From NCBI GenBank assembly GCA_964578345.1, contig CAZOCP010000007.1, positions 1 through 26,729 of the forward strand: a stretch of 26,729 nucleotides of DNA, written 5' to 3'. Below, piece by piece: positions 1 through 7,880 of the stretch (positions are counted from its first letter, which is position 1; each line of letters starts with the position of its first letter). The notes under the pieces are model-generated. The model did not search any database. It was not told the DNA's origin and was given only the letters and a program-made list of their open reading frames with translations. This stretch comes from VGKP01 sp964578345. Lineage in GTDB: Archaea > Nanobdellota > Nanobdellia > Pacearchaeales > GW2011-AR1. Position numbers and translations under genes: made by a program.

Positions 1-428
1 TAACTTTTCTTTGCGGCAAATTCTACCATCCATTCAATACCGAATTTGTCTCTAAACATTCCGAAATATGAACCCCAAGGACTGTCACCCATAGGAAATT
101 CAATATTTCCGCCTTTCGAAAGTCCGTTAAATAATTTGTCGGCTTCTTTACGACTTTCTGCACTGATAGAAATTTTTGACCTGTTTTCATTTTCACTTAC
201 TCGTCCCATACTTTCTGGAACATCGTTCCCCATTAAAATGTTTTTACCAATAGGTAAAGCAATATGCATTATTTTATTTGCTTCAATATCTGCGACTGGA
301 AATTCAGGGCTTGACAGGTCTTTGAAACGAATAATTTTTGCAAACTCTCCACCAAATACTGATTTGTAAAAATTGAATGCTTCTTCGGCATTTCCATTAA
401 AGTTAATGTGAGGATTGATTGTTGCCAT
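1..428 (-). CDS. VOC/PhnB-like (glyoxalase-fold) protein, stop just off window
   Basis: Read on the minus strand from the ATG at 428 this frame is open for 142 codons; the two remaining bases at the window edge read TA, so a TAA or TAG stop is likely the next base outside. The start MATINPHINFNGNAEEAFNF, the middle MHIALPIGKNILMG and the end GSYFGMFRDKFGIEWM are the pattern of the PhnB/DUF1338-like branch of the VOC superfamily (paired beta-alpha-beta-beta-beta modules, usual length about 140). These proteins are mostly bacterial and their substrate is usually unknown; no reaction can be assigned here. It is preceded by a real Shine-Dalgarno (AGGTGA, 435-440, 6 nt spacing), unlike the mostly leaderless genes around it, and its best-known relatives are bacterial, so I infer acquisition from bacteria. 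Fold assignment is firm; function is not. Confidence 0.85.
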   Translation of the reverse strand, partial: MATINPHINFNGNAEEAFNFYKSVFGGEFAKIIRFKDLSSPEFPVADIEANKIMHIALPIGKNILMGNDVPESMGRVSENENRSKISISAESRKEADKLFNGLSKGGNIEFPMGDSPWGSYFGMFRDKFGIEWMVEFAAKKS

Positions 429-434
429 ATTGTT

Positions 435-470
435 TCACCTAGATAAATGTATTCTTGATTATTTATAAAC
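435..470 (-). promoter_or_regulatory. TATA box and Shine-Dalgarno of the VOC gene
   Basis: On the minus strand GTTTATAAAT lies at 461-470 and AGGTGA at 435-440. A start of transcription about 25 nt after the TATA box would give a leader of only some 11 nt that still contains the ribosome binding site. This is seen in sequence; promoter activity is inferred. Confidence 0.5.
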
Positions 471-526
471 TTATTTAAAATCTAAAAAATGGTGACGTTT
501 ACTTTACAGCTCAAAAAACAGTTAAC

Positions 527-534
527 TATATATA
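527..534 (+). promoter_or_regulatory. TATA box of the 556 gene
   Basis: TATATATA centred about 25 nt upstream of the ATG at 556, with no Shine-Dalgarno between them. The spacing places the transcription start at or next to the start codon, so the mRNA is probably leaderless. Confidence 0.55.
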
Positions 535-555
535 ATACACTTTTGTTTTTTTATT

Positions 556-1038
556 ATGGCGTTTTTACTTAAAGACTTTGAAAAGCAGTATTCTATTTTA
601 GCTAAAAAATATTCTCTTCCTAAATTTCGAGAATTAAATGAAGAGTTTGAGATAGATAAGATAGATAGGGAGACTTTCTGTTTAATTCGATTAATTCGCA
701 AAGTTATGATGGAGAAAATTGTGAATTCTCTGAACTTTTTGGAGATGCTATTAAATCCGGTCAATACTCCTAGAGTTTATGTCCCATATATTCGTGCAAT
801 GTCTGCTGAAGACAGAAAAGATATAGAGCAGGTTTATACAAAACTTGGCGAGTTAAGTATAGAATCACTATCTTTGGAAGTGGAATACAATGAAAAGCAA
901 GAATCTGTTGTTGTGAAAAATATCTACTCTACCTGGCAGTCTATAAAACCGAAACTAAGGAACATCATTTTACATATGCAACGGCCGATCAAGGAAAACA
1001 CATCAGGTGTTAAAAAAGAAAAAAGCTACTTTGGATGA
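556..1038 (+). CDS. conserved-looking hypothetical helical protein, 160 aa
   Basis: I do not recognise a named family. The protein is charged and almost wholly helical in character, without a signal peptide or membrane segment, so it is probably cytoplasmic. A central stretch (about residues 65-110, with NPVNTPRVYVPYIRAMS followed by EDRKDIEQVYTKL) looks like the most constrained part; the C-terminal 30 residues are basic. It has a TATA box at leaderless distance (527-534) and is followed by T-rich sequence at 1038-1062. It is convergent with the pheS-pheT end (pheT stops at 1055). The antisense frame at 522-764 is only a shadow. A role in information processing is possible given the neighbours, but nothing in the sequence proves it. 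Confidence 0.7.
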   Translation: MAFLLKDFEKQYSILAKKYSLPKFRELNEEFEIDKIDRETFCLIRLIRKVMMEKIVNSLNFLEMLLNPVNTPRVYVPYIRAMSAEDRKDIEQVYTKLGELSIESLSLEVEYNEKQESVVVKNIYSTWQSIKPKLRNIILHMQRPIKENTSGVKKEKSYFG

Positions 1039-1054
1039 TTATTTATTATTTTTG

Positions 1055-2692
1055 TTATTTAGGATTAATAGAATAAATACTTTTAATCTCTTCTAATGAT
1101 ATCTCAATTACAGCGACTGGAATTTTTATGCCCCACTTTTTAAGAGTTTCAGGATGAATCTCTCCCATATGGCCTACATCTTTTTTGTCACACATAATTG
1201 AAGCAGTTCTTCCTTCAATAAAATGCTTCTTCTCCAATTGAAATACCCCATAAGAAAGGTCAAGATTTCTCATGAAGTAATCTAATATTTGTTTAGTTTC
1301 TGTATAATTACCAGGAGTAATAGCTATTAAGAGATGCTCTTCTTCACTTGGTTTTTGGCTATTTTGGATGTTTTTGAATATCTTGCCAATCTCAAATATT
1401 TTTTGAGGATATTCATTGTCTTTGTTTTCTGTGAAGATGCGCAAGGCAGGTATAAGCAGAGAAGGCCGCAATAATTTATACTCTGTTTTAGAATTTTCTA
1501 TTTTTAAAGGGTTATCTTCTTTGTGGATTGCAGCTTCTTCAGGTTTGATTAGATGATATGAAGAAATTTCCAGCAGTCCAAGTCCTAAAAGAATTTGAGT
1601 TATTTTTTTTCGATATTTTGCTGATAAACTTTCCCGCGCTATTGTTGCAATAGCAGGGATTTCAGGAATAAAGTTATTATATCCATATGATACTGCTATT
1701 TCTTCGATTAAGTCAACTTCATGCAAGAAGTCATATCTCCAAGCAGGAATAAGTGCTGTTTTATTCTTATAACCTATTCCCATTCGTGCCAGTAATTTTT
1801 CAATATCTTTTTCTTTTAAGTCAATTCCTAGAATCCTGTTTACGTTTTTAATGTCCAGCCTAATTTTCTGATTTTTAAGATTTGGAGTAAAAATTTTATT
1901 TTTACCGTATATAACTTCTACTGAGTATATTTTCCCTCCCATGTCTGCGAACATTGTTCCTAATATTGTAATTATTTTTTGCAATGTCTCAAAATCGAAA
2001 CCAGAACATTCAATGAAAATATCCTTTGTTGATACAACCACTTTCCCGACATTATGGCTATTAATTATAGGAGGCATTGAGAGAATATTTTTTTTGGCAT
2101 CTATAAAAATAGGGAAGAGAAGTTTTTTCTCTAAGAGATGAGAATACTCTTTTCCTGCTGGGTGGTGCTGAAGTATCTCTATTGCAGATAATTCTCTTTC
2201 TGATTCTAAAGGCCGGAATTTTATATCCTGCGGTTTTCTGGCTTCGTATTTTATAGGGAAGGTAATCTTCTCAAGTGGGTATATTCCAATTGCAGCTTTT
2301 TTTCTTTTTCTCCCTATTGTAAGATGCAGTTTTTCCTGCACGTCTATTATTTCTTTAATTTTTTCTTCGTCTAATGAAATACTTTTTATAACTGCGCATA
2401 CAGTATAGGGCCTTATATCGTGCACGGAAGATTCTACTTTTACTATATAATCTTTTTCAGGAGGATATACTTTATATTTTTTAAAGCCTTTATCTTTATC
2501 TAAATATACTTTAATTGCACGCAAGAATCCATGAAGAGAAAGAAGATCCGGACGGTTAGGAGATACTTCAATCTCTACTTCTTCTTCTGTTACGTTAATT
2601 GGAGTTCCAAATAAACTTATTTTTTTGAGTGTTGCTTCATCTAATTTAATGCTTTTTTCTAATTCCCTTCTTTTAAGTATTATGTTTGCCAT
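1055..2692 (-). CDS. pheT: phenylalanine--tRNA ligase beta subunit
   Basis: Beta subunit of the (alpha-beta)2 Phe-tRNA synthetase, cytoplasmic, which carries the editing and tRNA-binding parts. At 545 residues it has the archaeal/eukaryotic length rather than the roughly 800 of bacteria: there is no N-terminal OB tRNA-binding domain. Visible parts in order: N-terminal region with the SPNRPDLLSLHG motif (about 44-55), B3/B4 editing domain (about 105-255, including INSHNVGKV), B5 domain (about 270-340, LDIKNVNRILGIDL) and the catalytic-like core (about 345-545, with VDLIEEIAVSYGYNN). The start codon directly abuts the pheS stop (TAAATG), so the two are coupled. No defect seen. Confidence 0.97.
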   Translation of the reverse strand: MANIILKRRELEKSIKLDEATLKKISLFGTPINVTEEEVEIEVSPNRPDLLSLHGFLRAIKVYLDKDKGFKKYKVYPPEKDYIVKVESSVHDIRPYTVCAVIKSISLDEEKIKEIIDVQEKLHLTIGRKRKKAAIGIYPLEKITFPIKYEARKPQDIKFRPLESERELSAIEILQHHPAGKEYSHLLEKKLLFPIFIDAKKNILSMPPIINSHNVGKVVVSTKDIFIECSGFDFETLQKIITILGTMFADMGGKIYSVEVIYGKNKIFTPNLKNQKIRLDIKNVNRILGIDLKEKDIEKLLARMGIGYKNKTALIPAWRYDFLHEVDLIEEIAVSYGYNNFIPEIPAIATIARESLSAKYRKKITQILLGLGLLEISSYHLIKPEEAAIHKEDNPLKIENSKTEYKLLRPSLLIPALRIFTENKDNEYPQKIFEIGKIFKNIQNSQKPSEEEHLLIAITPGNYTETKQILDYFMRNLDLSYGVFQLEKKHFIEGRTASIMCDKKDVGHMGEIHPETLKKWGIKIPVAVIEISLEEIKSIYSINPK

Positions 2693-4204
2693 TTATTTTG
2701 TCCAAATCTTTTTTTCCCTTAGATTTTTAATATCATTTGCGTACATCTCTCTAAGATCTTTTATTCCGTAATATTCCATAATTATTCTATCGAATCCCTG
2801 CCCCCATGCTAAAACTGGAATATCCTTTCCTAATAATGGAACGACAACTTCTGGGCGGAAGATGCCTGCTCCACCCAACTCAATCCAGATCTTTTTTTCT
2901 TCATTGTATCCTTCTATTTCTAGAGATGGTTCAGTGTAAGTAAAAAATGATGGGCGGAATCGTATTTTTTTGAATCCTATTTTGTCATAAAATAGTTTTA
3001 AGTATCCTAGAAGATGCTTAAAGTTAGCCTTTTCATCTATAACAATCCCTTCCATTTGATAAAACTCAAATCCATGACTCCAATCTAATGTTTCATTTCT
3101 AAAAACTTTTCCGATTATAAAGTATTTTGCAGGAATATCTTTTACTGAAATTTTTGATAGAGTTTTTGCTGAAATTCCAGTAGTATGAGTGCGAAGGACG
3201 AGTTTTTTTGCTTCTTCTTCTTTCCAATCATAGGACCATCCTTTGCTTTTTGAAATGCCCTTCTCATGCGCCTGTTTTACTTTTTGGGCTATCTCTTTTT
3301 CAGGAATCTGCCCTTTGCTTTCCTGTATATAAAAAGTATCCTGCATATCTCTTGCTGGATGGTCTTGCGGTGTGAATAAAGCATCAAAAATCCAGAAAGA
3401 AGTATCAAGAATTGGGCCTTCCATCTCTTTAAATCCTAATTCCAGCCAGATTGATCTAGCATATTCTATAGCCTGGTTTACAAAGTGCTCTTTTCCTCCA
3501 GTGATCTTAGGAACAGATGCTTTTAAGTCGTAACGCCTGAATTTTTTGTTCTTTATTCCTTCAGCTATAATTTCCGGAGTTACCTCTTCAATAAGTTCAA
3601 TTTCTATTTTCTTTCCTGCAATTTCTTTCCCTAAATCTGTAAGTGTTAAATTTATGATTTGTTTATTCTGCACTTCAACTATCTCTTTTCTTTTTTTTAA
3701 GTGTTCGTAAGAGTATCTCTGCTCTTCTGTGAGAGATTCTTCTTTTAAGGGCAAAGATTCAATGAATTGTTCTTCTAGAGATTTTTTAGTGATTTCTTCT
3801 TTTTTTGCAAGGAAAATTATCTTTCCATCTTTTAGTTTAATCAATTCTTTATTTTTTAGAATTCCTATAGATACTGTAAACTCATTTTCTGAAAGACCTG
3901 CTTTCTCCTTCGCTTCTTCTATTCCAAGAGGAGCATGGTTTTCTAAGAACTCCAAAAACCTTCTTTCTGGAAGACTGTTTTTTTTATAATAAATACCGTT
4001 TGTGCCGAGATCTATTATTTTTTCAGTTACTCTTTTGATATTTAGAATTCCTTTATTCTCCATAAATTGAAGAGATCTTAGGAGCGAGACATCATCTAGA
4101 CTTGTTTTTTCTTTAATCTTGTCATAAGGGAAGTTTAGGTAGGGAACTATCTTCCTTTCTAATGGGGATAAATATTCTATAATCTGCTGAATTGACAGAA
4201 CCAT
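2693..4204 (-). CDS. pheS: phenylalanine--tRNA ligase alpha subunit
   Basis: Catalytic alpha subunit of Phe-tRNA synthetase, 503 residues, the usual archaeal length. The first 200 or so residues are winged-helix-like repeats used for tRNA contact in archaeal/eukaryotic enzymes (for example LERKIVPYLN, then LSENEFTVSIGILKNK). The class II core follows: motif 1 region (about 245-290, GPILDTSFWIFDALF and the PQDHPARDMQDTFY loop), motif 2 (FRNETLDWSHGFEFYQMEG, about 368-386) and motif 3 (GQGFDRIIM, about 468-476). It lies 22 nt after rnp3 and its stop touches the pheT start. A weak TATA-like stretch at 4226-4237 could add an internal promoter. Confidence 0.97.
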   Translation of the reverse strand: MVLSIQQIIEYLSPLERKIVPYLNFPYDKIKEKTSLDDVSLLRSLQFMENKGILNIKRVTEKIIDLGTNGIYYKKNSLPERRFLEFLENHAPLGIEEAKEKAGLSENEFTVSIGILKNKELIKLKDGKIIFLAKKEEITKKSLEEQFIESLPLKEESLTEEQRYSYEHLKKRKEIVEVQNKQIINLTLTDLGKEIAGKKIEIELIEEVTPEIIAEGIKNKKFRRYDLKASVPKITGGKEHFVNQAIEYARSIWLELGFKEMEGPILDTSFWIFDALFTPQDHPARDMQDTFYIQESKGQIPEKEIAQKVKQAHEKGISKSKGWSYDWKEEEAKKLVLRTHTTGISAKTLSKISVKDIPAKYFIIGKVFRNETLDWSHGFEFYQMEGIVIDEKANFKHLLGYLKLFYDKIGFKKIRFRPSFFTYTEPSLEIEGYNEEKKIWIELGGAGIFRPEVVVPLLGKDIPVLAWGQGFDRIIMEYYGIKDLREMYANDIKNLREKKIWTK

Positions 4205-4226
4205 TGTATGGAAAGGGTAATAAGCA

Positions 4227-4661
4227 TTAAAAATCTATTGCTTCTTTAGTTTGTTTGGTTGAAGCTCCTAAAGTCAGCAGTAAACTTTTTGCCTCCCGGA
4301 CTTTTTTAGAAAAGAGTATTTTTATAGAAACTTTTGCTTTTCTGCATAAACTTATGTTCTGTCTTATTCTTGAGAGCCTCTCTGCTTTTTCTTTTTTTGT
4401 CAGAGTAGATATTTCTTCAATATCTATCCCTATTGATATTTTCTTTCTAGCGGCTATAGATGCTAGAACTTCATTTAGACCAGAATCAGCCTGCTTTATT
4501 GTATCTTTTCTTATGCCTCTTTCAGGAGAAAGAAGGATATCAAACTTTTCATGTTCAAGTGTTCTTCTATTAAATTCGTCATTTTGCGCTTTTATGATTA
4601 TGGGCCTTCTTTCATTTTTGATTAGTTTTCTTGCTTGATCTATATTTTCAGTTGATATCAT
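4227..4661 (-). CDS. rnp3: RNase P protein component 3 (p30/Rpp30), short form
   Basis: Protein subunit of archaeal RNase P, which trims the 5' leader from pre-tRNA. The middle reads FDILLSPERGIRKDTIKQAD, then SGLNEVLASIAARKKISIGIDI, the pattern of the Rpp30 TIM-barrel (PHP-like) fold, and the end LLTLGASTKQTKEAI matches the family's last helices. It is 144 residues, clearly shorter than the roughly 200-240 usual in Euryarchaeota, with loss mainly at the N-terminus and in loops. The ATG overlaps the pyrH stop as ATGA (4658-4661), so it is translationally coupled. Sitting next to aminoacyl-tRNA synthetase genes fits a translation operon. Confidence 0.85.
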   Translation of the reverse strand: MISTENIDQARKLIKNERRPIIIKAQNDEFNRRTLEHEKFDILLSPERGIRKDTIKQADSGLNEVLASIAARKKISIGIDIEEISTLTKKEKAERLSRIRQNISLCRKAKVSIKILFSKKVREAKSLLLTLGASTKQTKEAIDF

Positions 4662-5341
4662 CCGGCGATTAATGTTCCTTTAAATTTCTTGTTATGTAAA
4701 ATAGCATCCAGATTTTTTAGATTTTTTCCGATAATATATGTTTTTATTCTATATTTTTTAATGATTATTGCTGCTGTTTGATCCAGGACAAAGTGCTGTC
4801 CTGGACGATGCTTTATTTTTATAGCGCGGCTATGAAATTTTTCCCATGATTCTCTTTTTATAAAGACAGCATCTTTATTTTTTTTAGGATTTTTTGAATA
4901 CAAACCATCTATATTTGTTATATTGATAAAATCTGTTCCGATTTCATGGGCTATTTTTGCAGCAGTTGTATCAGATGTTGCATTTGGAGAATACCTCAAT
5001 GCTCCGCATAAAACGACCTTATTTTTTTCCAGCATATTTTTTACTTCTTTTATATTTTTAGGTAGAGTTGAATTTGCTTCTTTTCCAAAAAATTGAGTCA
5101 TAAACAGAGCATTCATTCGTGTTGTGCGAATACCTACTAAAGACAGTTCATTTTTTGAGCGATGCTCTTTTTTTAGAGCATCTATATATCTACGTGCGAT
5201 TGTGCCTCCGCCGCATACAACAATAAATTTACAGTGGCTGTAATGTTTTTTAAGAGTTGTTCTAAATTTATTTAGAAATTTGAAGTCTACACTTTCAGGA
5301 ATTATTAAAGACCCTCCGAGACTGATTACTGCTTTTTTCAT
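4658..5341 (-). CDS. pyrH: UMP kinase, archaeal type
   Basis: Amino acid kinase fold enzyme that phosphorylates UMP to UDP. Residues 5-12 (VISLGGSL) and the glycine loop GGGT (44-47) bind the phosphates; TSDTTAAKIA (122-131) and TNIDGLYSKNP (142-152, with D145) are the nucleotide and metal-binding motifs of the family. 227 residues is the normal archaeal length (about 225). It ends overlapping the rnp3 start by 4 nt. A TATA-like box at 5363-5370 sits 25 nt before the ATG, so it may have its own promoter as well as read-through from ogg. Confidence 0.93.
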   Translation of the reverse strand: MKKAVISLGGSLIIPESVDFKFLNKFRTTLKKHYSHCKFIVVCGGGTIARRYIDALKKEHRSKNELSLVGIRTTRMNALFMTQFFGKEANSTLPKNIKEVKNMLEKNKVVLCGALRYSPNATSDTTAAKIAHEIGTDFINITNIDGLYSKNPKKNKDAVFIKRESWEKFHSRAIKIKHRPGQHFVLDQTAAIIIKKYRIKTYIIGKNLKNLDAILHNKKFKGTLIAG

Positions 5342-5362
5342 AGTTATTAAAGAATAAGTTTT

Positions 5363-5370
5363 TATTTAAA
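5363..5370 (-). promoter_or_regulatory. possible internal TATA box for pyrH
   Basis: TTTAAATA on the minus strand, centred 25 nt upstream of the pyrH ATG, in the short space after the ogg stop. The spacing matches the leaderless promoters elsewhere in the window. Confidence 0.35.
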
Positions 5371-5372
5371 TC

Positions 5373-5972
5373 TTACTTATACATCTCGCCTGTTTCCTGA
5401 CTCCAAAAAAGGAGATCTAAATGGTCTGAGGGAATATTTATCTTTTCCGCGAATTTTAAGAAAATTTTCTCTGTTTCAATATATTGATTGTATCCTTTTA
5501 TAGCCTCAATTTTTATGATTCCCAAGCTTTTTAGATTTTTTAAAATGTGCCTGTCTAAGATTGCTATTTGATTATCTGATTTTCCTATATTTCTTAAAAA
5601 ATGAGAAGCTTCTTTTAATCCGAATCCATTAACTTCTTCTGCAAGTTTTCCTCTTAATTCAAATATATTTGGATTATTAAGGAGAGGTATTATTCTATTC
5701 CATGCTGTATCTGCTTCTAAGATGCGCTGGGTTTTATTATTATGGAATCTTGTTCTTTTCTTCAGTATTTTAGAGACGGCTTCTTTATTCCATTCTTGCA
5801 AATTTTTTAATTCCTCTACAGCTTGCCAACAACGTCTGGCGCTGCTTCCTGGAGTAAGCAAACAGAATAAGAATTCGTCAAAATATTTTTCAGGTTGTAG
5901 AATCTTAAATTTTTGCAAGTGCTGTTTTATTTTTTCTTCTTTGTTTTTATATATTTCTCTAATTTTTAGCAT
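5373..5972 (-). CDS. ogg: 8-oxoguanine DNA glycosylase/AP lyase, Ogg2 type
   Basis: Base-excision repair enzyme of the HhH-GPD superfamily that removes oxidised guanine and nicks the backbone. The hairpin-helix-hairpin region GFGLKEASHFLRNIG (116-130) carries the expected catalytic Lys (K120), and AILDRHILKNL (137-147) the catalytic Asp (D140). The N-terminal part with FLLTPGSSARRCWQA-like sequence (FCLLTPGSSARRCW, 36-49) is typical of archaeal Ogg2. 199 residues is close to the usual 205-210. No iron-sulphur cluster cysteines, as expected for this branch. It lies 16 nt after the upstream gene and 31 nt before pyrH. Confidence 0.9.
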   Translation of the reverse strand: MLKIREIYKNKEEKIKQHLQKFKILQPEKYFDEFLFCLLTPGSSARRCWQAVEELKNLQEWNKEAVSKILKKRTRFHNNKTQRILEADTAWNRIIPLLNNPNIFELRGKLAEEVNGFGLKEASHFLRNIGKSDNQIAILDRHILKNLKSLGIIKIEAIKGYNQYIETEKIFLKFAEKINIPSDHLDLLFWSQETGEMYK

Positions 5973-5988
5973 CTTCTCTTGTTTAAGT

Positions 5989-6645
5989 TCACCTTATTAT
6001 TCTTTCGCTTTGATGGCTGATGTTGTTTTTTTGAATTATAAATCTGGTTCCTACGAATTCAGAAATAACTGCAGTTATAGTCGTGTTGTTGAATATTGCT
6101 TTAAAAACTCCCGGCACAAGGGGGATTCTTATCTTTTCAGAAATCTCATTCATAATTGCGTTTATTTCTTCTTCCTGGAGAGATATTGATGTTGTTTGCA
6201 TTGCTCCGTGTTTATATATTAATAAAGGTTTGTCAGGACCCCTACATTCTATCATATATACTGCAGAGTCTGATAGTAATGGCATAATTCTTATCAATCC
6301 TTTTATTACTATATTTTCTGTTTTTATTCGATGTTGCGGAGCCGCTATGCTTGATTGTTTAAGGCTATTTTGAGGAACATTCATTGTTTGTTTCATGCTT
6401 TGCTGGATTGATTGGTGAATTGCAGCTGGCTGGTTTATTTTTTTCTGCTCTTTATCTAGATAAATCTGGCTGATTTTTTTATCTTTTACTCCATCTATTA
6501 ATCTTTTAAGTTCATTTGGTTTTTCGCTGTTCTTCTCTTTTGCAGATTCTATTATTTGTTTTATAAAAATCCTTAAAAACTGGCTTCTAATCTCTAGATT
6601 ATTTTTACTAGAATTTTGGTAGTGGTTTGTTGAGTGATGGTTCAT
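5989..6645 (-). CDS. hypothetical protein; C-terminal part resembles the N-terminal domain of secretion ATPases
   Basis: Residues 1-110 are polar, Gln/Lys/Ser-rich and probably partly disordered with helices. Residues about 115-207 form a compact domain: YMIECRGPDKPLLIYKHG, then helix SLQEEEINAIMNEISEK, then VISEFVGTRFIIQKN. This order (ECxGPxxPL strand, RTx-like strand, EEEI helix, final GTRFxIxK strand) resembles the domain that precedes Walker A in FlaI/GspE/CpaF-type ATPases, but the protein ends there and has no Walker A or B. That resemblance is my inference by eye and is moderate. The start overlaps the preceding gene by 38 nt. It could be a partner or decoy for a secretion or pilus ATPase, or a scaffold unrelated to that. 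Confidence 0.7.
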   Translation of the reverse strand: MNHHSTNHYQNSSKNNLEIRSQFLRIFIKQIIESAKEKNSEKPNELKRLIDGVKDKKISQIYLDKEQKKINQPAAIHQSIQQSMKQTMNVPQNSLKQSSIAAPQHRIKTENIVIKGLIRIMPLLSDSAVYMIECRGPDKPLLIYKHGAMQTTSISLQEEEINAIMNEISEKIRIPLVPGVFKAIFNNTTITAVISEFVGTRFIIQKNNISHQSERIIR

Positions 6646-7129
6646 ATTTTCCCTCTTCCCCTTTTTCTATTGCTGAGCTTATTTGCGTCGTATTTGTCAT
6701 TTCTTCTATTGCCGGTTTATTTGGGTAGGCAGTATAGTTTTTTCCACTTATTTTTTCTTCCATTAGAGTTATGCCTCTCGCAAGCATTTTATTCTGTTCT
6801 AATATCCTGTCTATTTTTTCAAAGAATTCCTTATCTTTTTCTCTGACTTTATTTTCAGGATTTACTGTAAAATTTTTTGCTGCTACCTCAAAAAGCGCCA
6901 AGAGAGCTGTTATTTGCTTTGTTAGAGAATCGAATTTTTCTGCTAATGAAGTATGTACTTTCTGTAGTTCAACTAAATTTTCTATTATTTTTATCTCAAC
7001 TTTTGCAAAATTGTGCTCCTGATCTTTTGCGTTGTTATTTTCTGATTTTTTTTCGTGGTTTTCAGTTTTATGATACTCTTGATGTTCGTGATGATGTAGA
7101 TGTTCTGATTTATGGCTCTTTTTAGGCAT
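6608..7129 (-). CDS. hypothetical coiled-coil protein with His-rich N-terminus, 173 aa
   Basis: First gene of the seven-gene block. Residues 1-40 are rich in His, Lys and Glu (HLHHHEHQEYHK at about 10-21) and could bind metal or be disordered; residues about 42-128 look like a long coiled coil (VEIKIIENLVELQKVHTSL and EFFEKIDRILEQNKM); the last 45 are polar and Pro-containing. No signal peptide or membrane segment. A TATA box (7150-7159) lies 25 nt before the ATG, so the mRNA is probably leaderless. Overlap of 38 nt with the next gene suggests the two proteins are made together. Function unknown. Confidence 0.75.
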   Translation of the reverse strand: MPKKSHKSEHLHHHEHQEYHKTENHEKKSENNNAKDQEHNFAKVEIKIIENLVELQKVHTSLAEKFDSLTKQITALLALFEVAAKNFTVNPENKVREKDKEFFEKIDRILEQNKMLARGITLMEEKISGKNYTAYPNKPAIEEMTNTTQISSAIEKGEEGKYEPSLNKPLPKF

Positions 7130-7149
7130 ATTCTTTATATGAGTATTTT

Positions 7150-7159
7150 CTTTATAAAG
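7150..7159 (-). promoter_or_regulatory. TATA box of the coiled-coil/ogg/pyrH/pheST block
   Basis: CTTTATAAAG, a palindromic TATA box centred about 25 nt before the ATG at 7129 on the minus strand. Because it is symmetrical it could also fire to the right, but no gene starts at the fitting distance there. Confidence 0.55.
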
Positions 7160-7217
7160 ATTTGCCTTCTTCTGCTTTTCGCAAAGCTTAAAACGATATA
7201 TTTCCTGCTTTGTTTAT

Positions 7218-7288
7218 GGGTGCGTAGTTTAATGGTAGAATGGACGGCTCCAGCCCGTCAGACGAGGGTTCGATTCCCTCCGTGCCCA
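7218..7288 (+). tRNA. tRNA-Trp (anticodon CCA)
   Basis: A complete cloverleaf can be drawn: acceptor GGGTGCG (7218-7224) with CGTGCCC (7281-7287) including two G-U pairs; D arm GTTT/GAAT around AATGGTA; anticodon stem GACGG/CCGTC (7243-7247, 7255-7259) with loop CTCCAGC, anticodon CCA at 7250-7252; four-base variable loop; T arm GAGGG/CCCTC (7264-7268, 7276-7280) with loop TTCGATT; discriminator A at 7288. CCA is not encoded and there is no intron, though introns are common in archaeal tRNA-Trp. TATA-like sequence lies upstream (CTTAAAAC, 7187-7194). Confidence 0.9.
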
Positions 7289-7427
7289 TAATTATTTTTA
7301 ATTCAGGGTTTTTCTTTCGTAAATGTACAAATATTCTCAAGAATCATACACTAAAGGGCGTGGCATGTCTGATCGTTAAGAATTGTTTTTGCATAAAATT
7401 AATAAAGCAGCTTAATCTAATTTGACT

Positions 7428-7793
7428 ATGGAAGTTCTATTAGATACTAACTTTATAATTTCCTGCGTGAAGAGGAAGATTGATTTTCTTGCGCAGCTGG
7501 AGGAAAATGGCTTTAAAGTGATTTTGCCTACTCAAGTATTTCAAGAGTTGAAAGATCTGAGATTTAAGGTTTCTCATGAAGATAGAACTGCTATTAAATT
7601 TGCTTTAGATATTCTGATTAAGAATAAAGTAAAGAAAGCTTCTCTTGGAGGGAGTAATGTTGATGAGGGGCTGATAACACTTGGAAAAAAAGGCGCTTAT
7701 GTTGCTACTCTTGATTCTGCTATAAAAAGAGCGGTCCCAAGGAGAGTAGGAATTTCTCAATCTCAACAAAAAATTATTATTGAACAAGATTAA
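7428..7793 (+). CDS. PIN-domain protein, archaeal Fcf1/VapC9-like
   Basis: Small metal-dependent RNase fold. With the ATG at 7428 the protein has 121 residues; the four acidic residues expected at the active site are D6 (EVLLDTNF), E40 (QVFQELKDL), D79 (SNVDEGL) and D96 (VATLDSAIK). Sequence style (LLDTNFI, ELKDLR, GAYVATLDSAIKRAV) is that of the archaeal stand-alone PIN proteins related to the rRNA-processing factor Fcf1/Utp24; no antitoxin gene is adjacent, so a housekeeping RNA-processing role is more likely than a toxin. An upstream TTG at 7422 is in frame, but an AT-rich TATA-like run at 7394-7406 is 27 nt from the ATG, so I prefer the ATG and a leaderless mRNA. Confidence 0.87.
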   Translation: MEVLLDTNFIISCVKRKIDFLAQLEENGFKVILPTQVFQELKDLRFKVSHEDRTAIKFALDILIKNKVKKASLGGSNVDEGLITLGKKGAYVATLDSAIKRAVPRRVGISQSQQKIIIEQD

Positions 7794-7880
7794 GATTTTT
7801 TATCTAGGTAGTAAACATTTATTAACCACTCCTAATTGATATGGAGGATTTAACTTTACATAAATCTTGCTTATTCTATC

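Noticed and set aside
5722..6189. 155-residue plus-strand open frame spanning ogg and the next gene
   Set aside because: Antisense to two well-supported genes; Phe/Ser/Leu-rich composition typical of reverse-strand shadows.
7218..7288. tRNA-Gly (TCC) reading of the anticodon loop
   Set aside because: The five-base-pair anticodon stem fixes the loop as CTCCAGC, putting CCA at 34-36; the loop resembles archaeal tRNA-Trp.
7422..7427. TTG start for the PIN protein
   Set aside because: The ATG six bases later fits the TATA spacing and the usual family start EVLLDTN.
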